Shown piece after piece: positions 1 to 4,935 of a stretch of 5,319 nucleotides of DNA (the first letter of the stretch is position 1; each line of letters starts with the position of its first letter). The position numbers and the translations under genes were made by a program. This stretch comes from Galbitalea sp036491035. GTDB lineage: Bacteria > Actinomycetota > Actinomycetes > Actinomycetales > Microbacteriaceae. Below the pieces are notes generated by a model. That model worked only from the letters and a program-made list of their open reading frames with translations, made no database searches and had not been told where the DNA came from. The stretch spans positions 1 to 5,319 of the forward strand of contig DASXCU010000167.1 of the NCBI GenBank assembly GCA_036491035.1, written 5' to 3'.

Positions 1-242
1 CCGCGCTCGGGTCGGTCTCTGCAGAGCAGGTCAGCGCCGTCGCGCTGCGAGCCCTGCGCACCGGCCGGTTCGAGTCGTTCGTTCCTCGCCGGCTCGGCCC
101 GGTCATCCGGTTCTCGCGGCTGTTACCCACTCGAGTGCAGGACTGGCTGGACGACCGCATCGGCACCGATCGGATCGGGCTGGGTGGGAACCCTGCGGCG
201 CGCGCCGCGTACATCGACGAGGCGATGCGCAAAGAGGGCTAG
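1..242 (+). CDS. C-terminal end of a probable short-chain dehydrogenase/reductase (5' end outside window)
   Basis: The frame is open from base 3 to a TAG at 240-242 and gives 79 residues. I see the pattern ...ALRTGRFESFVPRRLGPVIR... followed by LLPTRVQDWLDDRIGTDR. From memory this matches the C-terminal tail of one group of actinobacterial classical SDR oxidoreductases, which typically has a helix, then 'GRFEvfvPr', then 'lLPrrlrdwl...R.lG.DR'. Such proteins are NAD(P)-dependent cytoplasmic oxidoreductases. The Rossmann fold, the glycine-rich cofactor motif and the YxxxK catalytic pair would lie upstream of base 1, so neither activity nor substrate can be judged. The stop overlaps the stop of the convergent exonuclease gene (shared CTAG at 239-242). 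The SDR call rests only on tail similarity. Confidence 0.7.
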   Translation, partial: ALGSVSAEQVSAVALRALRTGRFESFVPRRLGPVIRFSRLLPTRVQDWLDDRIGTDRIGLGGNPAARAAYIDEAMRKEG

Positions 243-841
243 GAGGCGCGGGTCTCGACGAGCTCCACGCGCGATGCGCCGATGGCCCCGAGTTTGCCGC
301 TGACTGCGGCCACAAGGTCGGCGATGTCGTCCACGCCGTGACGCTTCGCCGAGTGGATCATGATCGCGGCGCAGGCCTGGGCATCGGCGAGAGCGTTGTG
401 GTGTTGGAAATCCTCGAAGCCCGCCGCCATCGCCGCGACGGGCAGCCGGTACGAGTCGAGGTTGTAGGTCTTGCGCGCGACCTGCAGGCTGCACGCGTAC
501 TCGAAGGTCGGGGTGTCGACGAAGGTCGCCTCGCAGGCGGTCGAGATGACGCCCATGTCGAAGCCCGCATTGTGCGCGGTCAGGATGTCGCCATCCGCGA
601 ACGCGACCAGGTCGGGAAGCTGCTCGGTCCAGAGCAGCGCATCCACGACATCCGCGGCGACCAGACCGTGGATGCGGGTGTTCCACTCCCAGAATTCGTC
701 GTAGCCGATCGGCGGCTTGATCAGCCAGTACGCGCTGTCCACCATGCGGCCGTCGCGCACCTTCACCATTCCGACTGAGCAGGCGGAGGCGCTCGACGAG
801 TTGGCCGTTTCGAAGTCGATTGCGGTGAAATCCAGTGGCAC
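239..841 (-). CDS. DEDDh-family (DnaQ-like) 3'-5' exonuclease
   Basis: This is a 200-residue protein resembling the epsilon-type proofreading exonuclease domain, expected to remove nucleotides from DNA or RNA 3' ends with two metal ions. All five catalytic residues are visible: D9 and E11 in AIDFETAN (Exo I), D95 in HNAGFDMGV (Exo II), and H148 with D153 in HHNALADA (Exo III, the H-x4-D form that defines DEDDh). There is no attached polymerase, BRCT or helicase domain, so it is a stand-alone exonuclease; its substrate cannot be told from sequence. I chose the GTG at 841 because it gives the family-typical N-terminus (M)PLDFTAIDFETAN. No convincing Shine-Dalgarno or -10 element precedes it; a GGAAG lies about 19 nt upstream, too far. 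The last residues, ASRVELVETRAS, come from a hairpin-forming sequence that may be a repeat element. The gene is divergent from the methyltransferase and convergent with the SDR gene. Confidence 0.93.
   Translation of the reverse strand: MPLDFTAIDFETANSSSASACSVGMVKVRDGRMVDSAYWLIKPPIGYDEFWEWNTRIHGLVAADVVDALLWTEQLPDLVAFADGDILTAHNAGFDMGVISTACEATFVDTPTFEYACSLQVARKTYNLDSYRLPVAAMAAGFEDFQHHNALADAQACAAIMIHSAKRHGVDDIADLVAAVSGKLGAIGASRVELVETRAS
246..280. repeat. Imperfect palindrome, possible REP-like element forming the 3' end of the exonuclease gene
   Basis: GCGCG at 246-250 pairs with CGCGC at 268-272. Inside, GG (251-252) can pair with CC (265-266) and CTC (254-256) with GAG (260-262). An alternative outer stem is GGCGC (245-249) with GCGCC (276-280). 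The core GTCTCGACGAGCTC resembles short repeats that I recall being scattered at gene ends in Microbacteriaceae genomes; that is unchecked memory. On the minus strand it encodes SRVELVETR of the exonuclease tail. Lying just inside the convergent junction, it could also act as a transcription terminator. Only one copy is present here, so repeat status is unproven. Confidence 0.35.
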
Positions 842-890
842 CCTGTGATCGTCGCACGCACTTCCGACCGAGCCGGGCGCGACCCGCGCG

Positions 891-896
891 TAACCT
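891..896 (+). promoter_or_regulatory. -10 element of a probable leaderless promoter for the methyltransferase
   Basis: TAACCT is followed by exactly six bases (GAAAAC) and then the GTG start at 903. This spacing would place transcription initiation on the start codon itself. No Shine-Dalgarno sequence lies between. No good -35 hexamer is seen at 16-19 bp; CCGACC at 864-869 is too far away (21 bp). The gap between the divergent GTG starts (842-902) must hold promoters for both genes. Confidence 0.55.
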
Positions 897-902
897 GAAA
901 AC

Positions 903-1643
903 GTGAGCGAGAAGAGAGCAGAGCAGGCAGCATCCTTCGATCGGGCGGCGGAAGTGTACGAGCGGGCGCGTCCGGAGTACCCGTCGGATGCGGTCGACTG
1001 GCTGCTTCCGGAGGGCGCTGCGACCGTGCTCGACCTCGGCGCGGGCACCGGCAAGCTGACTCGCGCACTCGCGGTGCGTGGCCTCGAGGTGTTCGCCGTC
1101 GATCCCGCGCCGAAGATGCTCGACCAGTTGCGGGCCGCGATTCCGGACGCGACGATCTCCGTCGGAACGGCGGAAGACATCCCGCTCGCGGACGCGTCGG
1201 TGGATGCCGTTCTCGTCGCGCAGGCATGGCACTGGGTGGACCAGGATGCGGCGCTGCCCTCCGTCGCGCGCGTGCTCCGACCGGGTGGCACGCTGGGGCT
1301 GATCTGGAACCTCCGCGACGACCGCGTGGCCTGGGTCCGGAGGCTGACGGCGGTCATGCACCAGGCCGAGGCGGAGGCGTTCATGGACACCGGACGCATC
1401 GATCGCGGACCGTTTGGCGAGCCCGAGGAGAAGCGCTTCGAGTGGTCCCGCGACTTCACTCGCGCCGACCTGCTCGACCTGGTTCGGTCGCGGAGCTACT
1501 TCATCACGGCGCCGGAGACCGAGCAGGCGCGCATCCTCGCGGGCGTCGGCGACCTGCTCGACAACGATCCGGACATCGGCGGGCGCGAGTCCTGGTCGAT
1601 GCCGTATGTGACGCGGGCCTTCCGGATGCGGTTGCCGGACTAA
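903..1643 (+). CDS. Class I SAM-dependent methyltransferase (Methyltransf_11 type)
   Basis: This 246-residue soluble protein has a seven-stranded class I methyltransferase core. Motif I, VLDLGAGTGK, spans residues 42-51 and is the SAM-binding glycine loop. The acidic residue that ends beta 2 is D67 in EVFAVDPAPKML. GTAEDIPLADASVDAV (88-103) provides the adenine-contacting D92 and motif II, and QAWHWV (107-112) begins motif III. ARVLRPGGTLGLIWN is the post-III strand. The N-terminus, SFDRAAEVYERARPEYP, is typical of a group of small actinobacterial methyltransferases whose substrate is unknown; they are sometimes compared with Trm9- or SmtA-like enzymes, but nothing here fixes a substrate. The length is normal. 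GTG at 903 is chosen because the N-terminus fits the family and a -10 element sits six bases upstream. The TAA stop interlocks with that of convergent nudK. Confidence 0.92.
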   Translation: MSEKRAEQAASFDRAAEVYERARPEYPSDAVDWLLPEGAATVLDLGAGTGKLTRALAVRGLEVFAVDPAPKMLDQLRAAIPDATISVGTAEDIPLADASVDAVLVAQAWHWVDQDAALPSVARVLRPGGTLGLIWNLRDDRVAWVRRLTAVMHQAEAEAFMDTGRIDRGPFGEPEEKRFEWSRDFTRADLLDLVRSRSYFITAPETEQARILAGVGDLLDNDPDIGGRESWSMPYVTRAFRMRLPD

Positions 1644-2332
1644 CGGGTCGGGTCCGGGTCGCTGTTCGCGAACAGGTTCAGTGCGGCCCACTGCAGCAGG
1701 ATGACGGTCTTGCCGTCGGCGATGCGGCCATCGGCGGTCATCGCCAGGGCTTCGTCGAAGTCGAGCGTGAGCACCTCGATGTCCTCACCCTCCTCGACGA
1801 GGCCGCCGCCGGCACCGACGACTTCGGTCGCGTCGTAGGGCGCGACATAGAAGTGCACGCGCTCGGTTACCGAACCGGGGCTCATATAGAGGTCGAAGAC
1901 GTGGCGCGGAGCACCGGGGGTGATGCCGAGCTCCTCGGTGGCTTCGCGGATGATCGCGACCTCGGGGGAGTCGCCGTCCAGTAGTCCTGCCGCGGCTTCG
2001 ACGAACATCCCGTCCGGATGATCGTTGACGTAGACGGGGAACCGGAACTGGCGCGTGAGCACAACCGTTCGCGCAGCTAGGTCATAGAGCAGAATGACGG
2101 CGCCGTTGCCGCGGTCGTAGGTCTCTCGCTGCTGGGTCGTCCACTCGCCGTCACGGCGGCGGTAGCGCAGCGTTGTGCGTCGGAGAACATGCCAGCCGTC
2201 GGAGACCACCTCGACGTTCTCGACGACGACGTTGGGATTGCGGTCGAGCCGGCGCTCGGTCTGGTCGAGTCCGGTGCGGCCGCGGCCATCGGGGATGCCC
2301 GCTCCGGGTGTGCCGTCGATCTGCTCGGTCAT
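1640..2332 (-). CDS. nudK: NudK-like Nudix hydrolase (GDP-mannose / GDP-sugar pyrophosphatase family)
   Basis: This 230-residue protein closely follows E. coli NudK as I remember it: YDRGNGAVILLYD (72-84), TRQFRFPVYVN (93-103), the Nudix box at 116-137, DLYMSPGSVTERVHFYVA (147-164) and EGEDIEVL...DGKTVILL (181-213). NudK hydrolyses GDP-mannose and related GDP-sugars to GMP and sugar-1-phosphate, using Mg2+. The Nudix box keeps R129, E130, E133, E134 and G136 and has the one-residue-short spacing also found in NudK; the position where I recall E in the E. coli protein is S122 here, with E124 two residues on. ADP-ribose pyrophosphatase is the main alternative, as the families are related. About 30 residues (TEQIDGTPGAGIPDGRGR...) precede the region that aligns with E. 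coli NudK. No ATG or GTG near the conserved boundary offers a better start, and a -10 element at 2340-2345 supports the ATG at 2332. Confidence 0.88.
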   Translation of the reverse strand: MTEQIDGTPGAGIPDGRGRTGLDQTERRLDRNPNVVVENVEVVSDGWHVLRRTTLRYRRRDGEWTTQQRETYDRGNGAVILLYDLAARTVVLTRQFRFPVYVNDHPDGMFVEAAAGLLDGDSPEVAIIREATEELGITPGAPRHVFDLYMSPGSVTERVHFYVAPYDATEVVGAGGGLVEEGEDIEVLTLDFDEALAMTADGRIADGKTVILLQWAALNLFANSDPDPTR

Positions 2333-2339
2333 GGTGGCC

Positions 2340-2345
2340 AGCCTA
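2340..2345 (-). promoter_or_regulatory. -10 element of a probable leaderless nudK promoter
   Basis: Read on the minus strand, TAGGCT is followed by seven bases (GGCCACC) and then the nudK ATG at 2332, so the transcript would start at or within a base or two of the start codon. No Shine-Dalgarno sequence lies in between. Any -35 element with a normal 15-18 bp spacer would fall in the A/T-tract block at 2361-2369, so the dyad there overlaps the place where polymerase would bind. Confidence 0.45.
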
Positions 2346-2347
2346 CG

Positions 2348-2400
2348 TTTTCAAAAAACTTTCAAAAATGTTTTTGAAATCGGGCGAATTTCGGTCGAAA
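2348..2400. promoter_or_regulatory. AT-rich dyads and phased A/T tracts, candidate operator between nudK and the HNH gene
   Basis: TTTCAAAAA (2360-2368) and TTTTTGAAA (2371-2379) form a perfect 9-bp inverted repeat around TG. A further direct copy, TTTCAAAAA, starts at 2349, so three related units lie at an 11-bp step, about one helical turn. Bases 2346-2380 hold 7 G/C of 35 in a strongly GC-rich window. A second dyad, TTTCG (2389-2393) / CGAAA (2396-2400), follows. Both flanking genes point away, so a terminator role is unlikely; a divergent operator, a bent UP-like promoter element or a nucleoid-protein site are the readings. It does not match the actinobacterial LexA or Zur consensus as I know them. 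The binding protein is unknown. Confidence 0.45.
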
Positions 2401-2403
2401 CCC

Positions 2404-2412
2404 TGTGGATAA
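2404..2412 (-). promoter_or_regulatory. Perfect DnaA-box sequence (TTATCCACA)
   Basis: The plus strand reads TGTGGATAA, the exact complement of the consensus DnaA box TTATCCACA. It sits just after the AT-rich dyads and 38 bp before the HNH start. A lone box far from dnaA/dnaN cannot be called an origin; it may titrate DnaA, regulate a flanking gene, or be a chance match. Confidence 0.4.
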
Positions 2413-2436
2413 CGACCCGGAATGTCGGGAGCGTTT

Positions 2437-2441
2437 GGTGG
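2437..2441 (+). promoter_or_regulatory. Weak Shine-Dalgarno for the HNH gene
   Basis: GGTGG lies nine bases before the ATG at 2451 and can pair with the GGTG-complementary part of the 16S rRNA 3' end. The spacer AATTAATTC is AT-rich. Upstream, CCCGG (2416-2420) and TCGGG (2425-2429) form a small hairpin with an AATG loop (last pair G-U), so this gene probably has a true leader, unlike its neighbours. No clear -10/-35 pair was found. Confidence 0.4.
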
Positions 2442-2450
2442 AATTAATTC

Positions 2451-3707
2451 ATGGCAACCGGCCCGACCTTTATCGCCGCAGAGGCGTTCCCCGAGTCGCT
2501 CGGTGATGCCCTCGACGAGGTGCTTGCGGCAGATCGCGACCAGCGGGCGGCCGCCGGGCGCAAGGCGGTGGCCATTGTAAAAGCTGTGGGCGAACAGTCG
2601 CGGGGCGTCGCGTTCGGCAACCGGATGCTCGCGAGCAGGTCCTTCCGCGCCCAGATCGCGGCTCTTCTCACCATCACAGAGAAGTCGGCCGAGAACCTGA
2701 TCGGTTACGCAACGGTGCTCTCCAGCTCGTTTCCCGCGACTCTCGAGGCGCTTGGTCGCAGCGAGCTCAGCTGGCAGCACGCCACGGTCGTCGTCGACGA
2801 ACTTGCGGCGCTCGACGCCGAGGCCCGCGGTGAGCTCGAAGCAACCGCGCTCGAGCAGGCGGGACTGGTGACGCCGCACAAGTTGCGCCGCGCCCTGCGC
2901 CTGGCGCGTGAGACCCGGCATCCGGAGACCATTGCCGAGCGCCAAGAGGCAGCGCGCCACCTCCGTGGTGTCAACGTCGAAGACGGCGCCGACGGAATGT
3001 CCACCCTGTACTACACCGACAGCAGCGTTCACGTCCACGCGATCTTCGACCGGTTGACCACGGCAGCGCGCGGTGTGGATGGACCGCTCGAGACCAGATC
3101 GCTGAACGCGCGTCGCGCGGACGTCTTCGCCCACATTCTGCTCGCCGAGGTCGACGGCGAGGTTTCGGGTGTCGTCCCCGATGAGCACGACGATGAGCGA
3201 TTCGTACGCTGGTTCCGCGGTATCCGCGCGCACGTTATCGTCACGGTGCCCGTGCTGACACTGCTCGGCCAGTCTGACCAGCCGGCAACCCTCAACGGGT
3301 GCGTGCCGATCGATCCCGTGACCGCGCGTCGGCTTGTCGCCGGCGCGAAGAGTTTTCTTCGCGTTCTCACCCATCCCGAAACCGGCGTGACCCTGTCGGT
3401 CGGCCGGCGGCGCTACAAGGTTCCGAAAGATATGCGCACGTATCTGCAGATTCGAGATCGCACCTGCAGATTCCCGGGCCGTGAACATCCAGCCCACCGC
3501 AGCGATATGGATCACCTCTTCGACTGGCAGTTCGGAGGCGAAACGAAAGCCTCGAACCTCGAACACCTGTGCCCGGGGCACCACACGCTGAAAGGGGACA
3601 CCGCCTGGACGGTCGTCGCTGACGAAAACAACCCGGGCGTCCTGACGTGGACCGACCCGAGTGGACGCAGCTACCGCACCTTCCCGCACGACCCGATGGC
3701 GGCCTGA
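2451..3707 (+). CDS. DUF222 + HNH endonuclease protein (13E12 repeat family)
   Basis: A 418-residue protein with the actinobacterial DUF222 region (roughly residues 10-320) followed by an HNH nuclease domain (about 335-386). DUF222 hallmarks include RSFRAQIAALLTITEKSAENLI, FPATLEALGRSELSWQHATVVVDE, HAIFDRLT, GIRAHVIVTVPVLTLLG and PIDPVTARRL. The HNH motif shows D354-H355, N369 and H377-H378, with C339 and C374. Many relatives have Cys in place of R344 (CRFPGC) and S351 (RCDIDH); both are absent here, so the structural zinc site may be altered, with H346 or H349 as possible substitutes. The family is multicopy in many actinobacteria; its biological role is not established, and selfish or mobile behaviour is often suspected. 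The start ATG at 2451 is supported by a GGTGG and a normal N-terminus. The gene ends 33 bp before ychF, which appears to have its own promoter. Confidence 0.9.
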   Translation: MATGPTFIAAEAFPESLGDALDEVLAADRDQRAAAGRKAVAIVKAVGEQSRGVAFGNRMLASRSFRAQIAALLTITEKSAENLIGYATVLSSSFPATLEALGRSELSWQHATVVVDELAALDAEARGELEATALEQAGLVTPHKLRRALRLARETRHPETIAERQEAARHLRGVNVEDGADGMSTLYYTDSSVHVHAIFDRLTTAARGVDGPLETRSLNARRADVFAHILLAEVDGEVSGVVPDEHDDERFVRWFRGIRAHVIVTVPVLTLLGQSDQPATLNGCVPIDPVTARRLVAGAKSFLRVLTHPETGVTLSVGRRRYKVPKDMRTYLQIRDRTCRFPGREHPAHRSDMDHLFDWQFGGETKASNLEHLCPGHHTLKGDTAWTVVADENNPGVLTWTDPSGRSYRTFPHDPMAA

Positions 3708-3726
3708 TTCGGCGACCGCAGCCCGG

Positions 3727-3732
3727 TACTCT
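3727..3732 (+). promoter_or_regulatory. -10 element of a probable leaderless ychF promoter
   Basis: TACTCT is followed by eight bases (TGACCCTC) and then the GTG at 3741; no Shine-Dalgarno sequence is present. A TTG at 3732 is in frame with ychF but overlaps this hexamer, which argues against it as the start. With a 17-bp spacer the -35 position would be CTGATT (3704-3709), overlapping the HNH stop codon; that match is weak. Confidence 0.45.
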
Positions 3733-3740
3733 TGACCCTC

Positions 3741-4814
3741 GTGGCTCTAACTATTGCGATCGTCGGTCTCCCCAACGTCGGCAAGTCGACCCTCTTCAAT
3801 GCGCTGACCAAGCAGACGGTGCTTGCGGCCAACTATCCGTTTGCGACCATCGAGCCGAACGTCGGCATCGTGAGCCTGCCGGACCCGCGCCTGACGGCCC
3901 TGTCCGACCTCTTCCACTCGGAGCGGATCGTGCCGGCACCGGTGTCATTCGTCGATATCGCCGGCATCGTCAAGGGCGCGTCGGTGGGAGAAGGTCTCGG
4001 CAACAAGTTCCTCGCCAACATCCGCGAGGCGGACGCGATCGCCCAGGTCGTGCGCGGATTCGAGGACCCGGATGTCGTCCACGTCGACGGCAAGGTCGAC
4101 GCCGCGAGCGACATGGAGACCATCAACACGGAGCTGATCCTCGCCGACCTGCAGACGCTCGAGAATGCGACCGCTCGCTACGAGAAGGAGCTGCGCGCCA
4201 GGAAGATTACGCAGGCGACGATGGACACGGCGACCGCTGCGGTCGCATGGCTGAACGACGGAAAGCCGCTGTCCGCGTCGAAGATCGATCTCGAGCCCAT
4301 CCGAGAACTCGGCCTTCTCACCGTCAAGCCGTTCATCTACGTCTTCAACGTGGACGAGGCCGTGCTCGGCGACAGCGCAAAGAAAGCAGCACTCGAGGGT
4401 CTCGTTGCTCCAGCGCACGCCGTGTTCCTCGACGCGAAGCTCGAGTCGGAGCTCATCGACCTCGACGCCGAGGATGCCGCCGAACTGCTCGCATCCACCG
4501 GTCAGGACGAGAGCGGACTCGACCAGCTCGCCCGCATCGGGTTCGACACGCTCGGCCTGCAGACCTACCTGACCGCTGGTCCGAAAGAATCGCGCGCCTG
4601 GACCATCCACAAGGGCTGGAAGGCCCCTCAGGCGGCCGGTGTCATCCACACCGACTTCGAGAAGGGTTTCATCAAGGCGGAGGTGATCAGCTTCGGCGAC
4701 CTCATCGAGACCGGATCCATCGCCGAGGCACGCGCCCACGGCAAGGCCCGCATCGAAGGCAAGGACTACGTCATGCAGGATGGCGACGTGGTGGAGTTCC
4801 GTTTCAATAACTAG
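3741..4814 (+). CDS. ychF: Redox-regulated P-loop NTPase YchF (Obg-like ATPase 1 family)
   Basis: This 357-residue protein is a full-length member of the near-universal YchF/OLA1 family, which prefers ATP over GTP, binds ribosomes and is linked to translation and stress responses. The P-loop GLPNVGKST spans residues 9-17; DIAG (72-75) is the G3/Walker B motif; NVDE (203-206) replaces the NKxD of true GTPases, which explains the ATP preference. Leucine at the second P-loop position (L10) marks the hydrophobic-substituted (HAS) class. A helical insert occupies roughly 115-200, and a TGS domain forms the C-terminal 80 or so residues, ending in DGDVVEFRFNN. GTG at 3741 gives MALTIAIVGLPNVGKST, the usual start, with a -10 hexamer eight bases upstream. 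It lies 33 bp after the HNH gene on the same strand; this seems to be mere proximity, since the families share no known function. Confidence 0.97.
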   Translation: MALTIAIVGLPNVGKSTLFNALTKQTVLAANYPFATIEPNVGIVSLPDPRLTALSDLFHSERIVPAPVSFVDIAGIVKGASVGEGLGNKFLANIREADAIAQVVRGFEDPDVVHVDGKVDAASDMETINTELILADLQTLENATARYEKELRARKITQATMDTATAAVAWLNDGKPLSASKIDLEPIRELGLLTVKPFIYVFNVDEAVLGDSAKKAALEGLVAPAHAVFLDAKLESELIDLDAEDAAELLASTGQDESGLDQLARIGFDTLGLQTYLTAGPKESRAWTIHKGWKAPQAAGVIHTDFEKGFIKAEVISFGDLIETGSIAEARAHGKARIEGKDYVMQDGDVVEFRFNN

Positions 4815-4858
4815 CCGGCCGGTGAATCCGGGCGAGTTCGCCCAATCCGGGCGCGCCC
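4815..4858 (+). terminator. Cluster of GC-rich hairpins after ychF, possible U-tract-less terminator
   Basis: Just past the ychF stop come the palindrome CCGGCCGG (4815-4822), a perfect 6-bp stem GGGCGA (4830-4835) / TCGCCC (4838-4843), and the palindrome GGGCGCGCCC (4849-4858). The stem is framed by two direct copies of AATCCGGGCG (4825-4834 and 4844-4853). There is no downstream T-run, so this would be a non-canonical terminator of the kind proposed for high-GC actinobacteria, or an mRNA 3'-end stabiliser. Its position after a strongly conserved gene and before another promoter fits termination. Confidence 0.4.
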
Positions 4859-4923
4859 GCCGATGTCGACCGAAAGAGGACCCGGGTCAAGGCTGGACAT
4901 ATGGCTGGCCGGGCGGAAGTTCC

Positions 4924-4929
4924 TAGGAT
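4924..4929 (+). promoter_or_regulatory. -10 element (or Shine-Dalgarno) before the histidine phosphatase
   Basis: TAGGAT is followed by six bases (GAGACC) and the ATG at 4936, the same geometry as the methyltransferase promoter. The same bases contain AGGA (4925-4928) seven nt before the ATG, so they could instead be a ribosome binding site on a longer transcript. TGGACA at 4894-4899 resembles a -35 but is 24 bp away, too far for this -10. Confidence 0.45.
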
Positions 4930-4935
4930 GAGACC

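Noticed and set aside
842..1459. Longer exonuclease form using an upstream start on the minus strand
   Set aside because: The extra residues are encoded opposite the methyltransferase, are low in recognisable structure, and the family normally starts at the (M)PLDFTAIDFETAN position.
123..1691. 522-codon minus-strand open frame spanning the exonuclease and methyltransferase genes
   Set aside because: It runs in a different frame through two well-supported genes and has no family-like sequence; it is a GC-driven artefact.
2360..2379. Inverted repeat as an intrinsic terminator
   Set aside because: Both flanking genes are transcribed away from it, so no transcript ends here, and the stem is nearly all A-T.
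2346..2412. AT-rich block plus DnaA box as a replication origin
   Set aside because: Only one box is seen, there is no replication gene nearby, and a chromosomal oriC would carry many boxes beside dnaA.
2343..3689. Long open frame (448 codons) on the minus strand opposite the HNH gene
   Set aside because: Its translation is rich in Arg, Gly and Ala without recognisable motifs, while the plus strand encodes a clear DUF222-HNH protein. High GC at third positions clears stops from the opposite strand.
3732..3740. TTG at 3732 as the ychF start
   Set aside because: It overlaps the proposed -10 hexamer and adds three residues not expected in the conserved MALTIAIVGLPNVGKST N-terminus.
3945..4739. 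264-codon minus-strand frame opposite ychF
   Set aside because: Antisense shadow of a highly conserved gene; no domain or promoter seen.
3647..4810. 387-codon plus-strand frame overlapping ychF
   Set aside because: Arg/Pro/Gly-rich out-of-frame translation of ychF, whose own frame has all the NTPase motifs.
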